11,125 bases of DNA from Treponema sp. (GTDB taxonomy: Bacteria; Spirochaetota; Spirochaetia; Treponematales; Breznakiellaceae). The stretch is taken from assembly GCA_031255815.1 (NCBI GenBank), contig JAIRRU010000173.1, forward strand, positions 1-11,125. The letters are read 5' to 3'. Positions within the stretch are counted from its first letter, which is position 1, and the number at the start of each line of letters is the position of its first letter. Below the pieces are notes generated by a model. It made no database searches and was not told the origin of the DNA. It saw only the letters and a program-made list of their open reading frames with translations. A program made the translations under genes and the position numbers. Positions 1 to 6,292 of this stretch are shown here, piece after piece.

Positions 1-1515
1 TGGATAATCCTCCCTCTTGCCGGGTTAACCTTAGGCTGGATTATAAGATGGCTGTATGCCAGATTTCAACTTACGGCATCGGAGCAGAGCGCCGAGCGTA
101 TAAAACAGGATGCGATAAAGGAAGCTGAAGCCAAAAAGAAGGAGATCCTTCTTGAGGCAAAAGAACAAATTATCCGCGAACGAAACCAGCAGGAAAGGGA
201 AACCCGGGAACGAAGGGCTGAACTACAGCGGTATGAACGCCGGGTATTGCAAAAAGAAGAGACGGTAGATAAAAAAACCGCCCAGATTGAGCGGACGGAA
301 CAGGGTCTGGCGGATAAAGAACAGGCCTGCGCGGAGCGGGAAGAGGCTTTAAGCCGCGAGGAAGAACGGTACCGGGCGGAACTGGAACGGATCTCCGGTC
401 TCAGTACGGAGCAGGCCAAGGCCCTTATCATTCAGGATCTGGAAAACGAGGCAAAACACGATGCCCAGACCCTGATCAACAAGATAGAGCAGGAAGCGAA
501 TCTTGCGGGGGAGAAGAAGGCCCGGGATATCCTGGTGGCCACCGTACAGCGGGTGGCTACGGAAGTTACCGGGGATGTTACCGTTTCCACCGTTACCCTG
601 CCCAACGACGAGATGAAGGGCCGGATAATCGGCCGGGAAGGCCGGAACATCCGTACCCTGGAAACCCTTACCGGGGTGGACATCATCATCGACGATACCC
701 CCGAGGCGGTGGTCATCTCCTGTTTCGATCCGGTCCGCCGGGAAATCGCCAAGATTGCCCTGGAGCGGCTCATCACGGACGGCCGCATCCACCCCGCCAG
801 AATCGAGGAAATCGTCACCAAGGTTACCAAGGACATATCCCAGAAGATCTTCGAGGAGGGCGAGAAAGTCCTTTTCGATCTGGGGATCCACAATATCAAA
901 CAGGAGGCTATCCGCGCCCTGGGACGGCTTTACTTCCGCACCAGTTACGGCCAGAACGTGCTGCAGCACTCCCGGGAAGTGGCGATTGTCGCCGGGATCC
1001 TTGCCGCCGAGATCGGCTGCAACCGGGAACTGGCCCGGCGGGCCGCCCTGCTCCACGACATCGGCAAGGGGGTGGAATCCGATTCGGATCTGAACCATGC
1101 GGAGATAGGCATGGACATGGCCCGGAAAATGGGGGAAGACCCCCGGGTTATCAACGCCATCGGGAGCCACCACAACGATATCGAGCCTTCCTGCGTCGAG
1201 TCCGTGCTGGTGCAGATAGCGGACGCCATTTCCGCCGCCCGGCCCGGCGCCCGGCGGGAAACCCTGGATAATTACATCAAGCGTCTGGAAAACCTGGAAA
1301 ATGTGGCCGTCGGCTTTACCGGGGTGGACAAGGCCTTCGCCATCCAGGCGGGGCGGGAACTGCGGATCATGGTCAACACCGAACTGGTCAACGACGATCA
1401 GTCCCGCATACTCGCGAAGGATATCGCCAAAAAAATCGAAAACGATCTGCGGTATCCCGGCCGTATCAAGGTAACCATCATCCGGGAGACCCGGATCACC
1501 GAATATGCCCGTTAA
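1..1515 (+). CDS. rny: Ribonuclease Y (RNase Y), 5'-partial
   Basis: This is a membrane-anchored endoribonuclease that starts mRNA decay in bacteria lacking RNase E-type turnover. The reading frame is open from base 1 and gives 504 residues to a TAA stop; the family is usually about 510-520 residues, so only a few N-terminal residues are missing. Visible domains in order are a hydrophobic membrane anchor (about residues 1-18), a long charged coiled coil (about 27-155), a KH RNA-binding domain with the GRIIGREGRN loop (207-216), and an HD phosphohydrolase domain. The HD metal ligands include H323 in LQHSREV and the H352-D353 pair in LLHDIGKG, followed by SHHNDIEP. The C-terminus is the usual IKVTIIRETR-type end. 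Nothing looks damaged. In Bacillus subtilis the next gene is ymdB; here ymdB lies about 7.5 kb downstream. An internal ATG at 247 is not the start, because the frame and the coiled coil continue upstream. Confidence 0.97.
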   Translation, partial: WIILPLAGLTLGWIIRWLYARFQLTASEQSAERIKQDAIKEAEAKKKEILLEAKEQIIRERNQQERETRERRAELQRYERRVLQKEETVDKKTAQIERTEQGLADKEQACAEREEALSREEERYRAELERISGLSTEQAKALIIQDLENEAKHDAQTLINKIEQEANLAGEKKARDILVATVQRVATEVTGDVTVSTVTLPNDEMKGRIIGREGRNIRTLETLTGVDIIIDDTPEAVVISCFDPVRREIAKIALERLITDGRIHPARIEEIVTKVTKDISQKIFEEGEKVLFDLGIHNIKQEAIRALGRLYFRTSYGQNVLQHSREVAIVAGILAAEIGCNRELARRAALLHDIGKGVESDSDLNHAEIGMDMARKMGEDPRVINAIGSHHNDIEPSCVESVLVQIADAISAARPGARRETLDNYIKRLENLENVAVGFTGVDKAFAIQAGRELRIMVNTELVNDDQSRILAKDIAKKIENDLRYPGRIKVTIIRETRITEYAR

Positions 1516-1526
1516 AGAGGCCCCGT

Positions 1527-1549
1527 ATTCCGCCGGGTCTAAGCGGAAT
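1527..1549 (+). terminator. Weak stem-loop after rny
   Basis: ATTCCGC (1527-1533) and GCGGAAT (1543-1549) form a perfect 7-bp stem with a 9-base loop, 11 bases after the rny stop codon. No uninterrupted T-run follows, only a loose T-rich stretch (TTATTG, then GTTTT at 1564-1568). It could be a weak terminator or an mRNA 3'-end stabiliser. Confidence 0.35.
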
Positions 1550-1556
1550 TCCGTTA

Positions 1557-1585
1557 TTGACAAGTTTTAACGCCGGAGACAAAAT
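1557..1585 (+). promoter_or_regulatory. Candidate sigma-70 promoter for the lipoprotein gene
   Basis: A perfect TTGACA -35 box (1557-1562) is followed after 17 bases by CAAAAT (1580-1585, 4 of 6 matches to TATAAT). Transcription would start at about 1592, almost on the ATG at 1594, giving an essentially leaderless message. A GGAG at 1575-1578 would then lie upstream of the transcript; it is in any case rather far from the ATG (15 bases). Confidence 0.35.
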
Positions 1586-1593
1586 TTATCTCA

Positions 1594-2886
1594 ATGATGT
1601 GTAAAAAATTTTTAAAAGGCCGCGAAGCCGCGGCCTTGTTAAGGGTTCCGTCCCTGATCGCGGCGCTTCTCCTCCTCTTCGCAAGCTGCCCCATGATGAT
1701 CCCCGAAAAGGTGCGGGTAAAGGCCAATCCGGCAATCTACCTGCCCCTGGGCAGCCCCGACAGTTTTGCGGACATCAACTTTGATTTCAGCAAAATGGCG
1801 GACGTGAGTGTCGGCGCCGGCGGGGACACGCTTGTCTGCGATTACCCCGGGGAATTTCCCGAAACCCGGGCCTTCCTCATCTGGACCGGGCTGGTGGAAC
1901 ATTCGTTTCCCGACCCCGGCCTGCCGCCTCCTCTTCCAGGCGCCCCCTCCGTCTCCTTCCCCATTCAGGGGATCCCGCCGGGGACGAGCGAGGGTATCAA
2001 TCTTGGCGACCTGCAGGGCATACTGAAAGAGTACCCCGGCCTTCAATTCAGATCGGTAATCGGGTATCTCTACTTCGACGGCCCCGCGACCCTCCTGAAA
2101 AAAGGGGAACTCAGCCTGGAACTAGCTATAGAAGACGGGGCGGGACAGGCGCTTCAAACCCCTTCCCAATACCCCCTGTTGCCTACGCCCCTGCCCGATC
2201 CCCTGCCCTCGGGCGAGCCGGTAACCCAGCCTCTTTCCCCGAAACCGGCGGCAATGATCGACTTAACCGGTATCCTGAACAACCAGGACAACAGCGAACT
2301 CAATTTTGCCTACTCGATCAACGGGCGTTCCGAGATAGAGATCCCCCCGGAGGATCTCCCCGCCTTCCGGGAAGAGCTCAATACCCCTCTCAGGGTCTAT
2401 CTGGCCATCGTCCTGCCGCTCCGGTTTACAGCCGCTTATCCCATCCCCGTACTGGCCGGAGATCCGGCGATCCGGCAGGATAAAGGCGCCATCGTAACCA
2501 GCGAAGACGGCAAGGATCTTTTCGGCCGGGAAGGGGGGGATACTTCCGATACCCTGCAGAAGATACTGAACAACATGTCCGCCCTTTCCCTGACTATTTC
2601 GATAACCAACAAGCTGGGCATAGAGGGTTTTCTCACCATGAACAGGGGGATAAGCGACAGAGACCCGCTCTCCCCCATGGAAGACGCCCTGGGCCGCATC
2701 AACCTTACGGGAAACTCCGCGGTAACCCTGACCAAAGACGAAATTGAAAGGACCAACCCCTTTAACCCGGTGTTCGAGCTGTTTCTGGAGGGGGATTTCG
2801 ATATAAAACGGGGCGAGGCGGGCGGGCGGCCTCTGGAAATGACTCTGGGCATGGTGGTGCAGACCGCCATAGATAAGGTGTTCTGA
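1594..2886 (+). CDS. Hypothetical lipoprotein (430 aa)
   Basis: I do not recognise the family. The N-terminus has a basic stretch, a hydrophobic core (LIAALLLLFAS) and a cysteine at residue 32 in the context LLFASC. This fits the relaxed lipobox of spirochaetes, so an exported lipoprotein is likely. The mature part is proline- and glycine-rich, without cysteine pairs or catalytic motifs. It reads as mostly beta structure, with a proline-rich loop near residues 185-215 and alternating hydrophobic patterns towards the C-terminus (LEMTLGMVV). The start is ATG 1594 (ATG 1597 follows directly); TTG 1636 would cut into the signal peptide. The stop overlaps the ATG of the next gene (TGATG), so the two are probably translated together. 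Their products may form an envelope complex, which is inference. The existence of the gene is well supported by length, signal sequence and coupling; its function is unknown. Confidence 0.85.
   Translation: MMCKKFLKGREAAALLRVPSLIAALLLLFASCPMMIPEKVRVKANPAIYLPLGSPDSFADINFDFSKMADVSVGAGGDTLVCDYPGEFPETRAFLIWTGLVEHSFPDPGLPPPLPGAPSVSFPIQGIPPGTSEGINLGDLQGILKEYPGLQFRSVIGYLYFDGPATLLKKGELSLELAIEDGAGQALQTPSQYPLLPTPLPDPLPSGEPVTQPLSPKPAAMIDLTGILNNQDNSELNFAYSINGRSEIEIPPEDLPAFREELNTPLRVYLAIVLPLRFTAAYPIPVLAGDPAIRQDKGAIVTSEDGKDLFGREGGDTSDTLQKILNNMSALSLTISITNKLGIEGFLTMNRGISDRDPLSPMEDALGRINLTGNSAVTLTKDEIERTNPFNPVFELFLEGDFDIKRGEAGGRPLEMTLGMVVQTAIDKVF
1616..1637 (-). other. Perfect 9-bp hairpin inside signal-peptide codons
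   Basis: AAGGCCGCG (1616-1624) and CGCGGCCTT (1629-1637) pair perfectly around the 4-base loop AAGC. On the minus strand the stem is followed by TTTTAAAAATTTTTT, so it has the shape of a minus-strand intrinsic terminator. On the plus strand it lies 22 bases after the start codon and could hinder early translation. No minus-strand gene nearby needs it. Confidence 0.4.
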
Positions 2887-4079
2887 TGAAAAAAATTCTC
2901 GCCGCCGTTCTCCTCGGGCTTTGCGCCCTTGCGGCCCTTTACGGGGATTTTCCCCACCGCCGCTTTGAATTCGGCTTCGATTTTGACGCCGGGGCCTCCA
3001 ACAACGTGCTGGGCCTCGATAAGATCTTCAATATCCGCAAGACCGTGGAGCTGGATCTTACCAGCCGGAAGGAACAGGAACTGAGAATGGACGCCGCCGC
3101 CGCCGCGGGTTTTTTCTTCAACCTGAAGATAAACGACACCTACAAAATAGGCTTTTTTGCCGGAGGCGAGGGTGCGGGCTACGGCCTTGCCAATGAGGAA
3201 CTGGTCCGCCTGCTGAGCCGGGGCAACGCGGCCACCAGGGACTTTGGCGGAAAGATCGAAGGCGGGGCGGGGGTCTTTGTAGACGCCGGGCTGAGGGGGG
3301 AGGCCCGCTTCGGCAGGCTGCGGCTTAACCTGAAACCCGCCCTGTTCAGCCCGCTGATCTATATCTCCAAACCGGACATCCATTTTGAGAATGTATTTAC
3401 CGAAAAAGGCATGCATCTGAACGCCGTGGTTGACATGGATGTATATTCCGCCGTGTCCCTGGAAGACGATCTTTCCCGGATCGGTTTCCCTTCCCCCCTG
3501 CCCCTGGGCTTCGACATAGGCGCCGAAGGGGAATACGCCCTGTTCCCCTTCCTGGATCTGGGGCTCGGCATTACCCGTATCCCGGTGGTTCCGGCCATAC
3601 TTTCCCACCGGATGAGCCAGCGGATGAGCTACGAGGTGGTCTTTGACGATATATACAACAGCTTTACGGAAGGGGATTTTGATCTTCCCGAGCCGGAACT
3701 CGATCCCGTCTATGAAGACGACGCCTTTTTTCCGGTGCTCCGGCCTCTGCGGGTTGAATTTTTTGCCGATATTAAACCGGTAAAGACGGATCTGCTGGTC
3801 ATACGGCCCGATATCGGCTTTTCCGTGCTGACCGTATACGGCTACGACGCCGCCTGTTTCAACGCGGGGATCAGGGGAGAGGTCAACCTCTTCGACATAG
3901 GGCGCTTCTATATCGGAACCGGTTACCGGGAATGGGTATGGGCCAACAGCTTCGGTTTTGCCGTGAATTTGCGGGTTTTTGAGCTTAAGGGGGAAATACG
4001 CCTCCAGGGGCCGGATTTTGTCAATTCCCTCAAACCCGCAGGCCTTGGCGCGGCCCTGGGCCTGCGTTTCGGCTATTAA
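2886..4079 (+). CDS. Probable outer-membrane beta-barrel protein (397 aa)
   Basis: Family not recognised. A short signal peptide (MKK, then a hydrophobic run to about residue 18) could be cleaved after Y-G at 19-20, giving a mature protein that begins DFPHRRFEFGFDFDAG. The mature sequence alternates hydrophobic and polar residues in short strands broken by Gly, Asp and Asn turns, for example FEFGFDFDAGAS and LGLRFGY. It ends in an aromatic residue (Tyr), as is common for outer-membrane barrels recognised by BAM. No catalytic motif is seen. ATG 2886 shares its A with the TGA of the upstream lipoprotein gene, and AAGG at 2875-2878 gives a ribosome site with 7-base spacing. Co-expression with that lipoprotein suggests partners in the outer membrane. 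An acidic segment near residues 258-280 (FTEGDFDLPEPELDPVYEDD) probably forms a loop. Export and beta character are fairly safe; barrel topology is inference. Confidence 0.82.
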   Translation: MKKILAAVLLGLCALAALYGDFPHRRFEFGFDFDAGASNNVLGLDKIFNIRKTVELDLTSRKEQELRMDAAAAAGFFFNLKINDTYKIGFFAGGEGAGYGLANEELVRLLSRGNAATRDFGGKIEGGAGVFVDAGLRGEARFGRLRLNLKPALFSPLIYISKPDIHFENVFTEKGMHLNAVVDMDVYSAVSLEDDLSRIGFPSPLPLGFDIGAEGEYALFPFLDLGLGITRIPVVPAILSHRMSQRMSYEVVFDDIYNSFTEGDFDLPEPELDPVYEDDAFFPVLRPLRVEFFADIKPVKTDLLVIRPDIGFSVLTVYGYDAACFNAGIRGEVNLFDIGRFYIGTGYREWVWANSFGFAVNLRVFELKGEIRLQGPDFVNSLKPAGLGAALGLRFGY

Positions 4080-4102
4080 GCGGCTTATTGCGGAATTTCA
4101 GC

Positions 4103-4113
4103 TTTTGGAACAG
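4103..4113 (+). repeat. Half-copy of the TTTTGGAACAG palindromic repeat
   Basis: TTTTGGAACAG (4103-4113) matches the right arm of the palindromes found upstream of the LysM gene, including the following TTTT. Its own left arm is missing. TTGGAACA here (4105-4112) is an 8-bp inverted match to TGTTCCAA at 4200-4207, so the two enclose 87 bases that contain the candidate promoter. Confidence 0.5.
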
Positions 4114-4155
4114 TTTTCGCGGCCCAATCGTCGAATTCCGTCAATTGCTGAATTC

Positions 4156-4184
4156 TTTACAAATAAGATTAAATACAATATCAT
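4156..4184 (+). promoter_or_regulatory. Candidate sigma-70 promoter for the gene at 4286
   Basis: TTTACA (4156-4161) and TATCAT (4179-4184) each match the consensus at 5 of 6 positions and are separated by 17 bases, in a locally AT-rich stretch. The predicted start near 4191 gives a 5' leader of about 95 bases that carries the repeat hairpin at 4199-4229. This is the best promoter match in the window. The rest of the 4080-4285 gap holds the two repeat copies and two GAATTC sites with no evident role. Confidence 0.55.
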
Positions 4185-4198
4185 AGAAATATCTGAGT

Positions 4199-4229
4199 TT
4201 GTTCCAAGACCCGTTTGGTTTTGAAACAA
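4199..4229 (+). repeat. Degenerate copy of the GTTCCAA palindrome (in 5' leader)
   Basis: TTGTTCCAA (4199-4207) pairs with TTGAAACAA (4221-4229) with one C/A mismatch. The right side (TTTGGTTTTGAAACA) closely matches the copy at 6116-6146, including the same mismatch, so the two belong to one subtype. It would form a stem-loop in the leader of the downstream mRNA. Confidence 0.55.
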
Positions 4230-4274
4230 GCTGTTTACGGATCTCCCAGCGGGATCCGGGTATCGGTCTGTAAC

Positions 4275-4280
4275 AGGAGG
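4275..4280 (+). promoter_or_regulatory. Ribosome binding site fixing the GTG start
   Basis: A full AGGAGG lies 5 bases before GTG 4286. The first in-frame ATG (4298) would be 17 bases away, so the GTG is the better start. Confidence 0.8.
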
Positions 4281-4285
4281 CTTAA

Positions 4286-5902
4286 GTGAAAAATATTATG
4301 GATAATCAGCCGAAAGGAAAAAAGGCGGGGATCTTCTGCCTGAAACGCGTATTCTTTTTCAGTCTGGCATTGGCGGTTCTGCCGGGTTTCAGCTTGAACG
4401 CCCAGCTTGTCAACGATCTGGGCGACCCAATTACCGAATACGGGGATGAAATTGTCCGTTTGCTGGAACAGGATTTCCCCGAGCAGCGCCTGTCGCCCCT
4501 GCCCCAGTCCAGCACCAACCGGGCGACCCTGGGGACCATCAACGGCGATCCGGACAAGTTCATGTCCGTCCATGAGTTCGGTACTATCAACAAGATGGAA
4601 AACCAGTTCGTCCTTGCCGGGGTGGACGAGCACGGCCTGGTGATCGGCTATTCCCGCATGATCGGAAACCTGTACGTGGGGGGCTCCTACAGCGGCAGCC
4701 TTATCAACGAACTCTTCCAGCGGGTTACCAACCAGGACATTCTTACCCTCAGCAAGCATGACGAGCTTACCGAAAACGATGTGGAAACCTCTCTCCGTGA
4801 CCAGAACAATAAAACCCCCTCCGGGGAAACGGTCAGCAACAACGACATCAATCTTATCCTGGGAAGCGGGATCTTCGGCATAAGGCTCGGATTCTCCGAG
4901 TACCTGCGGGGTTTTGAAGATCGGCGGAATATCAACCAGCTTGACGTTAAGGATGCCAGCACTTTTGAAAGCAGTTTTAAGCCCACCCTCGAACTGGGCC
5001 TTAACATACCGGCAGGTTCGGTAAGGGTCAAACCCGCCCTGCGGGCCGCCTTTGATATCCACCAGTATGTTTCCAACACCATATGGGGCAGAGAATATAC
5101 TATCACCGATTATACCGCAGTACCGATAACAACCACCCAAAACCGCTACGAGATTGGCCGGCGCTTCCTGATGGATTACATGGAGCCTTCAGGCGGCTTA
5201 AGCCTTGGCCTTGACTTCGGCGGTTCCGAACATATCCGGGCGGAGGCGATCTTTGACATGGATGTAGCCTACCGGATCTACAAAACCAACGACAAGGACG
5301 GCGGCTGGATAACCTATATCGTCGACGACCGTATTCCTTCCCCTCCGTCTTTTGTTACCAGGGAATTCCTTGCCCCCGATATTTTCGATCTGCGCCTTAC
5401 CGGGGCTCCCGCTTTCGTGTTCTCCGCGGATACGACCCCCAAACTCACCCTCGGCTTTAAGGCAAAGGTCGATTTCGGTTACGGCCTCCTCAACATAACC
5501 CAGACGGACAACAGCGTAAGTTACAACCCCAACAACGCCAAGGTTTATACCCCCATAGTAGAATGGACCAGTTCCGATACGGTTCTGGCGGTAACCCCGG
5601 ATCTGGGGCTGGGCGTCAGTTACCGGCTTATCCCCGATCACTTTGCCCTGCACGCCGGCCTGGGGATAGCCCTCTTCTCTTACCGGGAAGTCAAAACCGA
5701 ATATACCGAGAAAATTTTGGCTACCGGGGTCTCGACCGACAATACCAAAACCATCAGGGATATGTACCTGCCCTCCACCAGGCTGGGGGCGGGCCTTACC
5801 CTGAACTTTACCGAGGCGGTGGCCATAGACCTGATGGCGATTATGTCCGGCCTGAGCTTCGACTCCACAAAGATTACGGCGCTGATTACGGTAAAGCAGT
5901 AG
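4286..5902 (+). CDS. Probable outer-membrane protein, hypothetical (538 aa)
   Basis: Family not recognised. The extended basic N-terminus (about 21 residues) is followed by a hydrophobic core VFFFSLALAVLPGF and a signal peptidase I-like site LNA|Q at residues 39-40. The first ~80 mature residues are polar and look like a separate periplasmic segment. From about residue 110 the sequence becomes short alternating beta strands with Gly-rich turns, for example LVIGYSRMIGNLYVGGSYSG, IFGIRLGFSEYLRGF and TPDLGLGVSYRL, as expected of a barrel. The C-terminus (ITALITVKQ) lacks the usual terminal aromatic residue, so a barrel is less certain than for the gene at 2886. There is no cysteine in the mature part and no enzymatic motif. 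The gene has its own promoter candidate and is flanked on both sides by copies of the same palindromic repeat. The GTG start is set by AGGAGG. Confidence 0.83.
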   Translation: MKNIMDNQPKGKKAGIFCLKRVFFFSLALAVLPGFSLNAQLVNDLGDPITEYGDEIVRLLEQDFPEQRLSPLPQSSTNRATLGTINGDPDKFMSVHEFGTINKMENQFVLAGVDEHGLVIGYSRMIGNLYVGGSYSGSLINELFQRVTNQDILTLSKHDELTENDVETSLRDQNNKTPSGETVSNNDINLILGSGIFGIRLGFSEYLRGFEDRRNINQLDVKDASTFESSFKPTLELGLNIPAGSVRVKPALRAAFDIHQYVSNTIWGREYTITDYTAVPITTTQNRYEIGRRFLMDYMEPSGGLSLGLDFGGSEHIRAEAIFDMDVAYRIYKTNDKDGGWITYIVDDRIPSPPSFVTREFLAPDIFDLRLTGAPAFVFSADTTPKLTLGFKAKVDFGYGLLNITQTDNSVSYNPNNAKVYTPIVEWTSSDTVLAVTPDLGLGVSYRLIPDHFALHAGLGIALFSYREVKTEYTEKILATGVSTDNTKTIRDMYLPSTRLGAGLTLNFTEAVAIDLMAIMSGLSFDSTKITALITVKQ

Positions 5903-5910
5903 TTTAGCTG

Positions 5911-5963
5911 AAGCCCATTCCCGGCAGGGTCCGGGAGCGGCTGTTTGTAACAGGGTTGGGCTT
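5911..5963 (+). other. Three-way-junction-like inverted repeats after the gene
   Basis: AAGCCCA (5911-5917) pairs perfectly with TGGGCTT (5957-5963). Between these arms lie two smaller hairpins: TCCCGG (5919-5924) with CCGGGA (5931-5936), and CTGTT (5941-5945) with AACAG (5949-5953). It begins 8 bases after the stop codon. No T-run follows, so Rho-independent termination is uncertain; mRNA 3'-end protection is an alternative. Confidence 0.45.
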
Positions 5964-5989
5964 GTTCCAAAAACTGAAGTTTTGGAACA
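5963..5989 (+). repeat. Palindromic repeat copy, TGTTCCAAAA/TTTTGGAACA
   Basis: TGTTCCAAAA (5963-5972) and TTTTGGAACA (5980-5989) are a perfect 10-bp inverted repeat with loop ACTGAAG. Outside the core the pairing continues imperfectly (GGGCT left, AGCCC right). It is the cleanest copy of the family in the window. Confidence 0.75.
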
Positions 5990-6002
5990 GCCCCGGTTGT
6001 TT

Positions 6003-6018
6003 GGAAACTTCAGTTTCC
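6003..6018 (+). repeat. Short palindrome GGAAACT-TC-AGTTTCC
   Basis: A 7-bp inverted repeat with a 2-base centre. Its middle 12 bases (6005-6016) are the exact reverse complement of 5971-5982, the loop region of the preceding palindrome, so the two could pair with each other. Confidence 0.5.
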
Positions 6019-6071
6019 GGATAACCCCGCTAAAACCGCAAAATGCGGGTCGTTTTGCAAGACTTATCCGG
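6017..6071 (+). other. Alternative stem CCGGATAA/TTATCCGG with inner hairpin
   Basis: CCGGATAA (6017-6024) can pair with TTATCCGG (6064-6071), enclosing CCCGC (6026-6030) with GCGGG (6045-6049). Inside that, CCGCA (6036-6040) and TGCGG (6044-6048) form a competing hairpin. The arm 6064-6071 is also used by the stem 6063-6095, so the two structures exclude each other. Confidence 0.4.
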
Positions 6072-6095
6072 CAGGCAAGCGGCTTGCCGGATAAG
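6063..6095 (+). repeat. REP-like palindrome, 11-bp perfect stem
   Basis: CTTATCCGGCA (6063-6073) pairs perfectly with TGCCGGATAAG (6085-6095). A second palindrome sits within it: GGCAAGC (6074-6080) and GCTTGCC (6082-6088) around one G. It is followed by TTTAATTTAG, which could make it a terminator, but it is 160 bases after the nearest stop codon. Confidence 0.6.
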
Positions 6096-6115
6096 TTTAA
6101 TTTAGAAAAGTAAGC

Positions 6116-6146
6116 CTGTTCCAAAAGCCGCTTGGTTTTGAAACAG
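6116..6146 (+). repeat. Palindromic repeat copy with one mismatch
   Basis: CTGTTCCAAAA (6116-6126) pairs with TTTTGAAACAG (6136-6146) except for C6121/A6141. The loop is GCCGCTTGG. It is the same subtype as the copy at 4199-4229, and a TTTTTT run follows (6147-6152), so this copy also has the form of an intrinsic terminator. Confidence 0.65.
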
Positions 6147-6232
6147 TTTTTTGGAAAAAATTGCCAATTCATCGCTACGTAAAGAATTACGCGGACGCAA
6201 TTTTCTCCAGGATCTAAGAAACTGTTCCAAAA
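6136..6232 (+). repeat. ~97-bp nested imperfect palindrome
   Basis: Reading inward from TTTTGAAACAGTTT (6136) and from the complement of AAACTGTTCCAAAA (ending 6232), the two ends match for about 29 bases with three substitutions and one 7-base insertion. The inner arms TGGAAAAAATTGC (6152-6164) and GCAATTTTCTCCA (6197-6209) differ at one position. Near the centre CGTAA (6178-6182) and TTACG (6187-6191) form a further hairpin. This looks like a small inverted-repeat element rather than chance. Confidence 0.55.
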
Positions 6233-6250
6233 ACTAAAGCCTTGGAACAG
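6222..6250 (+). repeat. Palindromic repeat copy next to the LysM gene
   Basis: CTGTTCCAA (6222-6230) and TTGGAACAG (6242-6250) are a perfect 9-bp inverted repeat with an 11-base loop. It ends 42 bases before the ATG of the LysM lipoprotein. An AAGGAG at 6255-6260 follows, but no in-frame start codon is suitably spaced after it. With the preceding repeats it completes the content of the 5903-6292 gap, in which I see no gene and no convincing promoter. Confidence 0.65.
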
Positions 6251-6292
6251 CCTCAAGGAGATTTTGTATCGCTTGATATAAAGGCAGTGTTT

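Noticed and set aside
349..1563. A 404-residue minus-strand open frame opposite rny.
   Set aside because: rny is strongly conserved on the plus strand with KH and HD motifs; the antisense frame is a GC-bias shadow without motifs.
2436..3608. A 390-residue minus-strand open frame opposite the lipoprotein/barrel pair.
   Set aside because: It spans the junction of two coupled plus-strand genes that have signal peptides and a ribosome site; the antisense product shows no domain.
3979..4224. An 81-residue plus-strand frame running from the end of the barrel gene into the gap.
   Set aside because: It begins inside the barrel gene in another frame, has no ribosome site and covers the promoter and repeat sequences.
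5903..6292. The palindrome-rich gap considered as a replication origin or phage attachment site.
   Set aside because: No DnaA-box cluster, no integrase gene and no tRNA were seen; repeats are better explained as an intergenic palindrome family.
6242..6292. TTG 6242 as start of the LysM lipoprotein, adding 17 residues.
   Set aside because: That start lies inside the right arm of a repeat palindrome and would put a polar acidic stretch in front of a standard MKKK signal peptide.
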